Both the position numbers and the translations under genes were made by a program. From Anaeromyxobacter_A sp035538735 (GTDB lineage Bacteria > Myxococcota > Myxococcia > Myxococcales > Anaeromyxobacteraceae), in contig DATLJU010000284.1 in NCBI GenBank assembly GCA_035538735.1, positions 1 to 29,426 of the forward strand: a stretch of DNA of 29,426 nt. The letters run 5' to 3'. This document shows positions 10,359-19,863 of this stretch, in pieces. The notes under the pieces were generated by a model, which searched no databases, was not told where the DNA came from, and was given only the letters and a program-made list of their open reading frames with translations. Position 1 is the stretch's first letter, and each line of letters begins with the position of its first letter.

Positions 10359-10883
10359 ATGGCGAAGGCGGTGTTGGAGGCGCTCGCCGCGCGCTTCCCC
10401 GGCGACGTGTACGAGCCGTACGAGGGCGTGGGCGGCGACGACTGCATCTTCGTGCGCAAGAGCGAGATCGCGTCCGTGTGCCAGTTCCTGAAGAGCGAGC
10501 CCGCGCTCGCCTTCAACCTGGCTCCGTACATCACGGCGGTCGACTACCTCGGGACGGAGCCCCGCTTCGAGGTCGTCTACAACCTGTACTCGACGGTGCA
10601 CAACCACCGGGTGCGCCTCAGGGTGAAGGTCCCCGAGGGCGATCTCGAGCTGCCGACGGTGACCTCGGTGTGGCGCGGCGCCGATTGGTTCGAGCGCTAC
10701 TGCTTCGACATGTACGGCCTCCGGTTCAAGGGCCATCCCGATCCGCGGCGCCTGTTCATGTACGACGAGTTCGTCGGACACCCGCTGCGGAAGGATTACC
10801 CGCTCCGCGGCCGGCAGCCGCTCGTGAAGGAGCGCGAGATCGGCGACATCTACCGCGGGCCAGGGCCCGTCGGGCGAGACTGA
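10359..10883 (+). CDS. nuoC: NADH-quinone oxidoreductase subunit C (cluster 2)
   Basis: 30-kDa-type subunit, 174 aa. The family signature is modified: WFERYCFDMYGLRFKGHPDP followed by RRLFMYDEFVGHPLRKDYPL, with RYCFD where most members have a charged residue after ER. ATG 10359 has GGAGG upstream, and the gap to nuoB2 is 3 bases. It lacks the poly-proline tail of the cluster 1 copy and is not fused to NuoD. Confidence 0.93.
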   Translation: MAKAVLEALAARFPGDVYEPYEGVGGDDCIFVRKSEIASVCQFLKSEPALAFNLAPYITAVDYLGTEPRFEVVYNLYSTVHNHRVRLRVKVPEGDLELPTVTSVWRGADWFERYCFDMYGLRFKGHPDPRRLFMYDEFVGHPLRKDYPLRGRQPLVKEREIGDIYRGPGPVGRD

Positions 10884-10902
10884 CAGCGAGGGCGCGACAG
10901 CG

Positions 10903-12204
10903 ATGGCCACCGAATCCCACACGGGCGCAGTGGATCCGCAGGCGACGCCGGGCAGCCACGGCGCGGGCGAGCCCGCGGCTCCGATCGACCGTCATCACCA
11001 CCCGCTCGGTTACGAGGGGGCGCTCGACGCGCCGCTCAAGGGCCGGCACATGGTGGTGAACCTCGGCCCCAGCCACCCGGCGATGCATGGTGTGACGCGG
11101 GCGGTGGTGGCGCTCGACGGAGAGACGATCGTCGACATGAAGCTCGACATCGGCTTCCTCCACCGAGGGTTCGAGAAGAGCTGCGAGAACGTGACCTGGG
11201 GGCAGGTGTTCCCCTACACGGACCGGCTCAACTACGTGAGCTCGATCCTGAACAACGTCGGGTACGCCCTGCTCGTCGAGAAGCTTTGCAAGATCGACGT
11301 GCCGCTGCGCGCCAAGTACCTGCGCGTCCTCACCGGCGAGCTGCACCGCATCTGCGATCACCTCACGCTGGTCGCCGCCATGGGGCTCGAGCTCGGCGCG
11401 ATGACCGTGTTCCTGTACGGCGTCGAGGCGCGCGACCTCATCTGGGACCGGCTCACCGAGATCTGCGGCGCCCGGCTCACCTCGAACTACGCCCGCGTGG
11501 GCGGCGTCGCGCGCGACGCGCCCGACGACTGGCAGGCGAAGGTGGAAAAGACACTCGACCGCGTCGCCGAGCTGCGCGAGACCATCGACAAGCTCCTCAC
11601 CCGCAACCGAATCTTCATGGACCGCACCCGCGGGACGGGCGTCATCTCGCGCGAGGACGCGCTCGACTTCGGCTTCACCGGGCCGTGCCTGCGCGCGGCG
11701 GGCGAGCCGTACGACGTCCGGAAGGCCGCGCCCTATCTCGTCTACGACAAGCTCGACTTCGACATCCCGGTCGGGAAGAGCGGCGACAACTTCGACCGCT
11801 ACCTCATGCGGATGGAGGAGATGCGCCAGTCCGACCGCATCGTCCGCCAGTGCTTCCGCCAGATGGAGCTGGGCGACATCGTCGTGGAGGACTTCCGGTA
11901 CGTGCTGCCGCCGAAGCCCCAGGTGTACGGCACGATCGAGGGCCTCATGGCCCACTTCAAGCTCGTCATGGAGGGGATCAAGGTCCCGCCGGGCGAGGCC
12001 TACAGCTACACCGAGGCCGCGAACGGCGAGCTCGGCTTCTACGCCGTCTCCGATGGCGGCGGCCGCCCCTACAAGCTGGGGCTACGCGCTCCGGGCTGGC
12101 CGATGGTGGCCGCGCTCCCCTTCATGACGAAGGGCGCGCTGCTCGCCGACATCGTCCCCACCTACGACAGCATCAACATGATCGGCGGCGAGGTCGAACA
12201 GTAG
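10903..12204 (+). CDS. nuoD: NADH-quinone oxidoreductase subunit D (cluster 2)
   Basis: 49-kDa-type subunit, 433 aa, with an N-terminal extension of about 50 residues that contains an RHHHP stretch. The quinone-site motif reads GPSHPAMHG (55-63) instead of the usual GPQHP(A/S)THG, followed by IGFLHRGFEKSCE and PYTDRLNYVSSI. The C-terminus ends NMIGGEVEQ rather than the common ..GEVDR, so the normally terminal arginine is replaced by glutamine. Otherwise the length and flow match the family. The gap after nuoC2 is 19 bases. Confidence 0.93.
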   Translation: MATESHTGAVDPQATPGSHGAGEPAAPIDRHHHPLGYEGALDAPLKGRHMVVNLGPSHPAMHGVTRAVVALDGETIVDMKLDIGFLHRGFEKSCENVTWGQVFPYTDRLNYVSSILNNVGYALLVEKLCKIDVPLRAKYLRVLTGELHRICDHLTLVAAMGLELGAMTVFLYGVEARDLIWDRLTEICGARLTSNYARVGGVARDAPDDWQAKVEKTLDRVAELRETIDKLLTRNRIFMDRTRGTGVISREDALDFGFTGPCLRAAGEPYDVRKAAPYLVYDKLDFDIPVGKSGDNFDRYLMRMEEMRQSDRIVRQCFRQMELGDIVVEDFRYVLPPKPQVYGTIEGLMAHFKLVMEGIKVPPGEAYSYTEAANGELGFYAVSDGGGRPYKLGLRAPGWPMVAALPFMTKGALLADIVPTYDSINMIGGEVEQ

Positions 12205-12321
12205 CGCGACTGGATGTAGGGCGGGCGGGCAACCACTGGCGCGGCCGGTGGGTGGTCCCCTGCCATGAGGACACCGGCACGTAGGGCGGGGGCGCGGCCC
12301 CCGCCCCGACGAGGACACCGA
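12205..12321. other. Unusually long nuoD2-nuoG2 spacer with duplicated boxes
   Basis: 117 bases without a gene, where the other junctions of cluster 2 measure from a one-base overlap to 19 bases. GTAGGGCGGG occurs at 12216-12225 and 12281-12290. GAGGACACCG occurs at 12267-12276 and 12311-12320, the second copy acting as ribosome-binding region for nuoG2. This is where nuoE and nuoF normally stand. Confidence 0.6.
12284..12306 (+). other. 10-bp GC hairpin just upstream of nuoG2
   Basis: GGGCGGGGGC (12284-12293) pairs perfectly with GCCCCCGCCC (12297-12306) around a GCG loop. It ends 15 bases before the nuoG2 start codon and has no T-run after it. A partial terminator, an RNA-processing or stability element, or a translation control structure are all possible. 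Confidence 0.55.
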
Positions 12322-14091
<1,770 letters not shown>

Positions 14092-14100
14092 GAGGGCGGC

Positions 14101-15432
14101 GTGCGGCGATTCCTCGGGATGGTGTTGTTCACGATCTGCGTCCCGCTGTCGATGGTGTTCCTGTCGTACGGCCTCTACTGGGCCGCGGCGGGCCTGGAGC
14201 ACTTCACTTCGGGTCACGGGCTGCCGCCCACCTACGGGGTGGCGATCGCGAACGTGCTCACGCTCATGGCGGGCGTGGTGATGACCACCGCCGCCGCCCT
14301 CACGGTGGGCGAGCGCAAGTGGTCGGCCATGATCCAGAACCGGGTCGGCCCGAACCGTATCCGGGTCTTCGGCAACTCGATCGGCGGCATGCCGTTCTTC
14401 ATCGCCGACGCGCTCAAGATGCTGACGAAGGAGGACATCGAGCCCACGCAGCGGTCGCGAGTCCTGTACGAGCTGGCGCCGATGGCGGCGTTCGCGCCGT
14501 CGTTCGTGCTCTTCGCGGTGGTGCCGCTCGGGCCGCCGGTCGACATCGCCGTCGGTACCTCCGTGCACCGCGTCGCGCTGCAGGTGGCGAGCATCGACGC
14601 GGGCCTGCTCTTCGTCTTCGGCGCCGCCTCGCTCGCGGTGTACGGCACCGCGCTCGCAGGCTGGTCGTCGAACTCCAAGCTCGCCATCCTCGGTGGCGTC
14701 CGCGCCAGCTCGCAGATGATCAGCTACGAGGTGTCGCTGGGCCTCGCGCTCGCCGGCTCGATGATGGCCTACCAGACGCTCCGGATCGAGGAGATGGTGA
14801 ACGCGCAGGGGACGCTCCTGTGGGGCTTCCTCCCGGCGCTCGGCTTCATCCTGCAGCCGGTCGGCTTGCTCGTCTTCTTCGCCTCGGCCTTCGCCGAGAC
14901 GAAGCGCGCCCCCTTCGATCTGCCGGAGGGCGAGAGCGAGATCGTCGGCTACTTCGTCGAGTACCCCGGCATGAAGTTCGGCATGATGTTCCTGGCCGAG
15001 TTCATCGAGGTGGTGGTGCTCGCCGCCATCACCACCGCCATCTTCTTCGGCGGCTGGCACCCCATCATCTTCGAGCAGGCGCTCAAGGACACGTTCGGCG
15101 AGGCCTCGGTGTGGTGGGCCGCCATCTGTGCCGGCGCCTTCCTCACCAAGGTGCTGCTCCTCTGCTGGCTGCAGCTCGTCATCCGGTGGACGCTCCCGCG
15201 GTTCCGCTTCGATCAGGTGCAGAAGCTGTGCTGGAAGATGCTGCTGCCGGTGGCGCTCGGGAACGTCTTCCTCACCGGCGCGCTCATCCTGATCGACCCG
15301 ACGCTCCACCTGCTGGCGGCAGTCGGCATCGTCGAGCTGGTGGCGATCGTCCTCCTCACTGCCGCTGCCAGCAAGAAGGGCGAGGCCCCCGCACCCGCCC
15401 ACGCCGCCGCGCACGCCGCGCCTGGTCACTAG
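14101..15432 (+). CDS. nuoH: NADH-quinone oxidoreductase subunit H (cluster 2)
   Basis: Quinone-channel membrane subunit, 443 aa. Signature stretches VGERKWSAMIQNRVGPNRIR, GWSSNSKLAILGGVRASSQ, and KRAPFDLPEGESEIVGYF. Start GTG 14101 is preceded by GGAGGGCGG, 9 bases after the nuoG2 stop. It is longer than E. coli NuoH by an N-terminal membrane segment and a C-terminal tail (after residue 425) rich in Ala, Pro and His. It is clearly distinct in sequence from the cluster 1 NuoH. Confidence 0.94.
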   Translation: MRRFLGMVLFTICVPLSMVFLSYGLYWAAAGLEHFTSGHGLPPTYGVAIANVLTLMAGVVMTTAAALTVGERKWSAMIQNRVGPNRIRVFGNSIGGMPFFIADALKMLTKEDIEPTQRSRVLYELAPMAAFAPSFVLFAVVPLGPPVDIAVGTSVHRVALQVASIDAGLLFVFGAASLAVYGTALAGWSSNSKLAILGGVRASSQMISYEVSLGLALAGSMMAYQTLRIEEMVNAQGTLLWGFLPALGFILQPVGLLVFFASAFAETKRAPFDLPEGESEIVGYFVEYPGMKFGMMFLAEFIEVVVLAAITTAIFFGGWHPIIFEQALKDTFGEASVWWAAICAGAFLTKVLLLCWLQLVIRWTLPRFRFDQVQKLCWKMLLPVALGNVFLTGALILIDPTLHLLAAVGIVELVAIVLLTAAASKKGEAPAPAHAAAHAAPGH

Positions 15433-15445
15433 GAGAAGCCTCGAG

Positions 15446-16159
15446 ATGCCCTACCGCGTCGACGACACCGCCCCCGACCTGCGCGAGAACATGTACTTCC
15501 CGGAGGTGATCCGGGGGGTCGGCATCCTGATGAAGCAGTTCCTCCGGAACTTCTTCTTCGGGCGCGAGAAGAACCCGGACATGCTGGCCCGCGATCGCTC
15601 GCTCTCGCAGAACGCGACGCTCCAGTACCCCGAGGAGCGTGTCCCGTACCCGCCGGGCTACCGCGGTCTGCACCGGCTCGTGCCTCGCGAGGACGGCCGC
15701 CCGCGCTGCGTCGCCTGCTACATGTGCGCGACCATCTGCCCGGCGCAGTGCATCTACATCGAGGCGGGAGAGCTGGCGGACGACCCCATCGAGAAGTACC
15801 CGACGACGTTCGTCATCGACGAGCTGCGCTGCGTCGTCTGCGGCTTCTGCGTCGAGGCGTGCCCGAAGGACGCCATCCGCATGGACTCCGGCGAGCACTC
15901 GCCGCCTTCCTACACGCGCTCCGCGCAGATCTGGGACGAGAAGCGGCTGCTGCGCGGCCCGCCGGTCTCGTACCAGTACGATCCCTGGCTCCGCCGCGGC
16001 GCCTCCTCCATCCCGCCCGAGAAGCTGGAGGAGATGCGCGCCCGCGCGAAGCCGTTCCCGTCGAACGCCACCGACGACTACGCTCAGACGCCGGGCTTCT
16101 CCGTGCGCAACCTCGCTTCGGAGGCGAAGGCGCGCGGCGAGACCCTGCCGCGCAAGTAG
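15446..16159 (+). CDS. nuoI: NADH-quinone oxidoreductase subunit I (cluster 2)
   Basis: Ferredoxin-like subunit with two 4Fe-4S motifs: C88-x2-C91-x2-C94-x3-C98 and C129-x2-C132-x2-C135-x3-C139. 237 aa. After the second cluster it has a family-type tail with SPPSYTRSAQIWDEKRLL and a polar C-terminus, but not the Ala/Pro/Lys tail of the cluster 1 copy. It is the last gene of cluster 2. Downstream lie a perfect palindrome and a dispersed repeat, then a convergent gene, so no JKLMN genes follow here. Confidence 0.95.
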   Translation: MPYRVDDTAPDLRENMYFPEVIRGVGILMKQFLRNFFFGREKNPDMLARDRSLSQNATLQYPEERVPYPPGYRGLHRLVPREDGRPRCVACYMCATICPAQCIYIEAGELADDPIEKYPTTFVIDELRCVVCGFCVEACPKDAIRMDSGEHSPPSYTRSAQIWDEKRLLRGPPVSYQYDPWLRRGASSIPPEKLEEMRARAKPFPSNATDDYAQTPGFSVRNLASEAKARGETLPRK

Positions 16160-16189
16160 AAGCCCGCGGTTCGCCGCCTCCTCTCCCTT

Positions 16190-16211
16190 CCCTCTCCTCC
16201 GGAGGAGAGGG
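16190..16211. terminator. Perfect 22-bp palindrome after nuoI2, probable bidirectional terminator
   Basis: CCCTCTCCTCC (16190-16200) is followed at once by its reverse complement, GGAGGAGAGGG (16201-16211). It lies 30 bases after the nuoI2 stop and between convergent genes. Only a weak T-rich stretch (TTGAGTCTT) follows on the plus strand, so the terminator role is inferred from position. Confidence 0.4.
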
Positions 16212-16239
16212 TTGAGTCTTCATCTCCTCGCCGCGCCGC

Positions 16240-16330
16240 CAGCGGCCGGAGGTGTGGGGGCGGAGCCCCCACTCAGAAATCGGCGAAGCCGGCGGCCGCT
16301 CGCGTCAGCGAGCGAAAGCGCCGAAGGCGC
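16240..16330 (+). repeat. Dispersed multi-hairpin repeat, copy 1
   Basis: The last 70 bases (16261-16330) match 18011-18080 at 68 of 70 positions. The element folds into a row of short hairpins: GTGGGGGC-GGA-GCCCCCAC, a CGGC-GAA-GCCG type stem, CGCTCGC-GTCA-GCGAGCG, and GCGCC-GAA-GGCGC. It occupies the space between nuoI2 and the convergent AmpG-like gene. Confidence 0.85.
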
Positions 16331-16365
16331 AGTCGCCGGTCGGGGAGAGGGGGGCGTTCGTTGCG

Positions 16366-17946
16366 TCACCCCCGCGCCGCCTCGCGCCCCGCGATCCCGT
16401 GCCGCGCCGCGAGGAACGCGGCCCAGGCGAAGCCGATCACGATCCCGGCGACGGGCGGACCGACGAGGTCGAGCCAGTCCGACGCTCGAAGCGGGTGGAG
16501 CATGAGCTCCACCGCGCGCGCCAAGTCGAACGGCGCCTTGCCGCCGTGCATGGCGCGGAGCGCGAGCAGCACCGCGCTCGCGAGGTAGAAGAGCGCCGCC
16601 GAGACGACGGCAGCGTACAGCCCCCGCCGGAACAGCGCCCCCACGGTCATCGGCGCGCCGACCCGCGCGCCGCCCTCGTCCGACTCGACCGCCTCCGGGA
16701 TCTCGCGCGATCGCCACGGCACGAACCGCTGCAGCATGAGCATGCCCGGGATCGCCATGGGGATGGTGAGGAGGAAGAAGTCGCGCCAGCCGAGGGCGTC
16801 GATGAGCACGCCCGCCGGCGGTCCGGCGACGGTCCGGTTGAGCGCGAAGATGCTCGAGAAGAGCGCGTACTGCGTGGCGCTGAAGCGCTTCTGGGTGATG
16901 CGGAGCAGCAGCACGTTGAAGGCGGCGGTGCCGAGGCCGATCGCGCCCGCCTCGATGCCCATCGCGGCGTACATGGCCGGACGGTTGATACCGAGCTCCG
17001 CCACGACCGCGTACCCGCCGTGCGCGAGCGCCTGCGCCACACCGAAGACCCAGAGCGCGCGCCCCACGCCCCAGGCCGTGCAGGCGAGGCCGCCGAGGAT
17101 GGTGCCGCCGATGTTCGCGAACAGGCTGATGGTTCCGGTGGCGATGCCCACCTCGAGCGGGTGGAACCCGAGCTCCCCGAGGAAGGGGCGGACCAGCGCC
17201 TCGGCCACGTTGTTCGAGAACTTGTACAGGAACAGGAAGCTCGCGATCTCGAGCGCGCGCGGGTGGCGGAAGAAGCTGACGAACGGGTCCCAGACCGCGG
17301 CGCGGAGCGAGCCGGGCGGCGGCGGGACGCCCTCGGGCTCGGGGGCGAACGCCGTGACGGGCAGCAGCGCCAGGAACACGGCGCCGAGCAGGACGAAGGC
17401 GAGGCCCCACCCGATCTTGGGGCCGACCGACACCACCACCGCGCCGCTGATGTACATGGCGGCGCGGTAGAGCGCGACCCGCGCGCCGACGGCCGCGCCC
17501 TGCTCCTCCTTGCGCAACACCTCGACCGTGTAGGCGTCGATCGCGATGTCCTGCGTCGAGGACGAGAAGCTGATGAGCAGCGTGAGGACGGTGATGGCGC
17601 CCATGGTCGGCCGTCCGGCCCAGAACGCCAGGGCCGCGACGCTCGCGGCGAGCAGCAGCTGGCCGATGGCGATCCAGGCCCGCTTGCGGCCGCGGCGCGG
17701 CGCGAACCGGTCCATGAGCGGCGACCAGAGGAACTTGAAGGCGTAGGGCGCCTGCGCCAGCGTGACGAGCCCGATCGACCTGATGTCGATCCCCTCCTGC
17801 TGCATCCAGAACGGGATCGCCGTCAGGACGAGCCCGAGGGGCAGGCCGGAGCTGAAGGAGAGGAGCGACACGGAGCCGAGCCGCCAGCTGGAGAAGGCGG
17901 CACGGAGCGACCGGGAGGTGGTGAGCTTCTGGGCGGGAGCGGCCAA
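16366..17946 (-). CDS. AmpG-like major facilitator superfamily permease
   Basis: Twelve-helix-type inner-membrane transporter, 526 aa from TTG 17946. It most resembles AmpG muropeptide permeases and related MFS members: SSGLPLGLVLTAIPFWMQ, then AYAFKFLWSPLMDR-like APYAFKFLWSPLMDRFAP with RRGRKRAW, and SSSTQDIAIDAYTVEVL with KEEQGAA. In that family the role is import of cell-wall anhydro-muropeptides for recycling, but the substrate here is not shown. The start is uncertain. No ATG or GTG precedes the first helix. The frame runs upstream into repeat copy 2, giving a false leader if a TTG at 18036 is used. It stands alone between two repeat copies. Confidence 0.85.
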   Translation of the reverse strand: MAAPAQKLTTSRSLRAAFSSWRLGSVSLLSFSSGLPLGLVLTAIPFWMQQEGIDIRSIGLVTLAQAPYAFKFLWSPLMDRFAPRRGRKRAWIAIGQLLLAASVAALAFWAGRPTMGAITVLTLLISFSSSTQDIAIDAYTVEVLRKEEQGAAVGARVALYRAAMYISGAVVVSVGPKIGWGLAFVLLGAVFLALLPVTAFAPEPEGVPPPPGSLRAAVWDPFVSFFRHPRALEIASFLFLYKFSNNVAEALVRPFLGELGFHPLEVGIATGTISLFANIGGTILGGLACTAWGVGRALWVFGVAQALAHGGYAVVAELGINRPAMYAAMGIEAGAIGLGTAAFNVLLLRITQKRFSATQYALFSSIFALNRTVAGPPAGVLIDALGWRDFFLLTIPMAIPGMLMLQRFVPWRSREIPEAVESDEGGARVGAPMTVGALFRRGLYAAVVSAALFYLASAVLLALRAMHGGKAPFDLARAVELMLHPLRASDWLDLVGPPVAGIVIGFAWAAFLAARHGIAGREAARG

Positions 17947-17990
17947 GACGCCCGCAGGGTACCAGATGTGTCGACTCCCTCGCCCCGCGC

Positions 17991-18080
17991 CAGCGGCCGG
18001 GGCGTGGGGGCGGAGCCCCCACTCAGAAACCGGCAAAGCCGGCGGCCGCTCGCGTCAGCGAGCGAAAGCGCCGAAGGCGC
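17991..18080 (+). repeat. Dispersed multi-hairpin repeat, copy 2
   Basis: Second copy, in the same orientation as the first and about 1.75 kb away, differing by a one-base indel near its left end and a few substitutions. The substitution at 18035 turns one stem into CCGGC-AAA-GCCGG, and the stem still pairs. It lies between the start of the AmpG-like gene and the end of polX. Confidence 0.85.
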
Positions 18081-18115
18081 CGCCGCCGGGCACGCACTCC
18101 GAGCTCCGCCGCGTC

Positions 18116-19834
18116 CTACACCGGCTTCACCGCCCGCGCGAACTCCTCGGCCGGCAGCGTGTTCAGCACCTGCCCGCGCCGGATCCATCCTCGCCGGGCG
18201 GTGTCGACCGCGTAGCGCAGGTACCCGAACGCCGCGGTGGAGTGCGCGTCGACGGAGAGCACCACCGGGATGCCCCGCTCCGTCGCCATGCGCAGGAAGC
18301 GCGGCTCGAGCTCCAGCCGGTGCGGGTCGCCGTTCACCTCGACCGCCCCGCGCGCGCCGGCGAGGGCGTCGAGGACGTCCTCCATGCGGCAGTCGAAGGG
18401 ATCGCGCTCGAGGAGGAGGCGCCCGCGAGCGTGGCCCCAGATCTTGAAGACCGGCAGCTCGAACGCGCGCTGGAGCCGCCGCGTCATGGCGGCCTCGTCC
18501 ATCTTGAAGCGGGAGTGGACGCTCGCCACGATGACGTCGAGCTGCTCGAGGATGACGTCCGGGAAGTCGAGCAGCCCGTCCTCGGTGATGTCCGACTCGG
18601 TGCCGCGCAGGAGCTTCACGCGCACTGTCTCCTGCACCCTGGCCAGCTCCTCCCACTGCGCCTTCAGCCTGTCCACCGTCAGTCCGCCGGCGTAGTGCGC
18701 CGAAGGCGAGTGGTCGGTGACGGTGAGGTACTCCATCCCGAGCGCGTCGGCGGCGGCCGCCATCTCCTCCAGCGTGGCGCGTCCGTCGGACCAGCGGGTG
18801 TGGCAGTGCACCATCCCGCGCACGTCCTCGAGCCGCACCAGGTCCTCGGGGAGCGCGCCGGCCAGCGCGGCCTCGAGCTCGCCCGTGTTCTCGCGCAGCT
18901 CGGGCGGGATGAAGGGGAGGCCGAGGTTCGCGTACAGCTCCGCCTCGGAGGCGACCTTGACCGCGGTGCCTCCGTCGAGCCGCGCCAGCCCGTACTCGGA
19001 CAGGCTGAAGCCGTGCTCGCGGGCGAGGCCGCGCAGGCGGACGTGGTGCGCCTTCGAGCCGGTGGCGTGGTGGAGGGCGGTGGCGTGATCCTCCGGCGCG
19101 ACCACTCGCAGATCCACCTGCACGCCGCGCACGAGGCGGACCACGGTCTTGGTCTCGCCGCGGGCCAGCACCTCGGCGGTGAGCGGGAACCGCACGAGCC
19201 GCTCCGCGAAGTCCGCCGGGCCGGCCGCCGAGGCCACCAGGTCGAGGTCGCCCACTGTCTCCTTGCGCCGTCGGGCCGAGCCGGCCAGGTCGACCCGCTC
19301 CTCCGGGCCGGCGCGGAGATGGCGGACGAGCTGCTCGCCGAGCTCGAGGGCCTCCGACAGGAGCAGCCGCGTCTCGCGCCGCTGGAGGCGGGCGAGGTTC
19401 TCGAGGATGCGCTGCTCCGCCTTCTCCCCGAAGCCCTTCACGGCGCGCACGCGCCCGGCGCGGCAAGCCGCTTCCAGATCGGCGACCGATGCGATCCCGA
19501 GCGCCTCCCGCAGCGCCAGCGCCTTCTTCGGCCCGAGGTCGGGGACCTGCTGTAGCTCGAGCAGCCCCGGCGGGAGCTCGGCGCGCAGCCGGTCGAGGAG
19601 GTCGGTCCGGCCGGTGAGGTGCAGCTCGGCGATCTTCTTGGCCAGGGCGTCGCCGATGCCGCGCAGGTCCTGGAGCCGCCCCGACGCGATGAGCGCCGCC
19701 AGCTCGTCGGCGCTGTCCTCGAGCGCCCGCGCTCCGGTCTCGTAGGCGCGGACCTTGAACGGATTCTCGCCCTTCGCCTGGAGGAGCAGCCCGATCTCGC
19801 GCAGCGCGCGCGCGACGGCGAGCTTGTCGAGCAT
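18116..19834 (-). CDS. polX: DNA polymerase/3'-5' exonuclease PolX (Pol beta + PHP domains)
   Basis: Family X repair polymerase with a phosphoesterase domain, 572 aa, the full family length. Order: helix-hairpin-helix region (residues about 1-150, LRGIGDALAKKI and VPDLGPKKALAL); nucleotidyltransferase palm with AGSARRR and the metal pair D196/D198 (GDLDLV) plus D241 (VQVDLRVV); and C-terminal PHP domain from about 340 with HCHTRWSDG (H343, H345, D350) and TDHS (D374, H375). These residues support gap filling with 3'-5' proofreading or end processing in base excision repair. No ribosome-binding site is seen. A TATATA 9 bases before the ATG suggests a very short leader. Confidence 0.95.
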   Translation of the reverse strand: MLDKLAVARALREIGLLLQAKGENPFKVRAYETGARALEDSADELAALIASGRLQDLRGIGDALAKKIAELHLTGRTDLLDRLRAELPPGLLELQQVPDLGPKKALALREALGIASVADLEAACRAGRVRAVKGFGEKAEQRILENLARLQRRETRLLLSEALELGEQLVRHLRAGPEERVDLAGSARRRKETVGDLDLVASAAGPADFAERLVRFPLTAEVLARGETKTVVRLVRGVQVDLRVVAPEDHATALHHATGSKAHHVRLRGLAREHGFSLSEYGLARLDGGTAVKVASEAELYANLGLPFIPPELRENTGELEAALAGALPEDLVRLEDVRGMVHCHTRWSDGRATLEEMAAAADALGMEYLTVTDHSPSAHYAGGLTVDRLKAQWEELARVQETVRVKLLRGTESDITEDGLLDFPDVILEQLDVIVASVHSRFKMDEAAMTRRLQRAFELPVFKIWGHARGRLLLERDPFDCRMEDVLDALAGARGAVEVNGDPHRLELEPRFLRMATERGIPVVLSVDAHSTAAFGYLRYAVDTARRGWIRRGQVLNTLPAEEFARAVKPV

Positions 19835-19843
19835 GGTGGCGTC

Positions 19844-19849
19844 TATATA
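19844..19849. promoter_or_regulatory. Possible shared -10 element between polX and the lipoprotein gene
   Basis: TATATA is the only AT-rich stretch in the 29-base gap between two divergent genes, and it reads the same on both strands. It lies 9 bases from the polX ATG and 14 bases from the lipoprotein ATG, so either message would be nearly leaderless. No -35 box is seen at the normal distance on either side. Confidence 0.3.
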
Positions 19850-19863
19850 CCCTCCGTCCTCGC

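Noticed and set aside
12265..12321. Earlier ATG start for nuoG2
   Set aside because: It would add a basic Arg/Pro peptide read from the hairpin. The ATG at 12322 has a correctly spaced GAGG.
16160..16365. CRISPR array or tandem repeat after nuoI2
   Set aside because: The repeats are hairpin stems of one element, with no regular repeat-spacer pattern.
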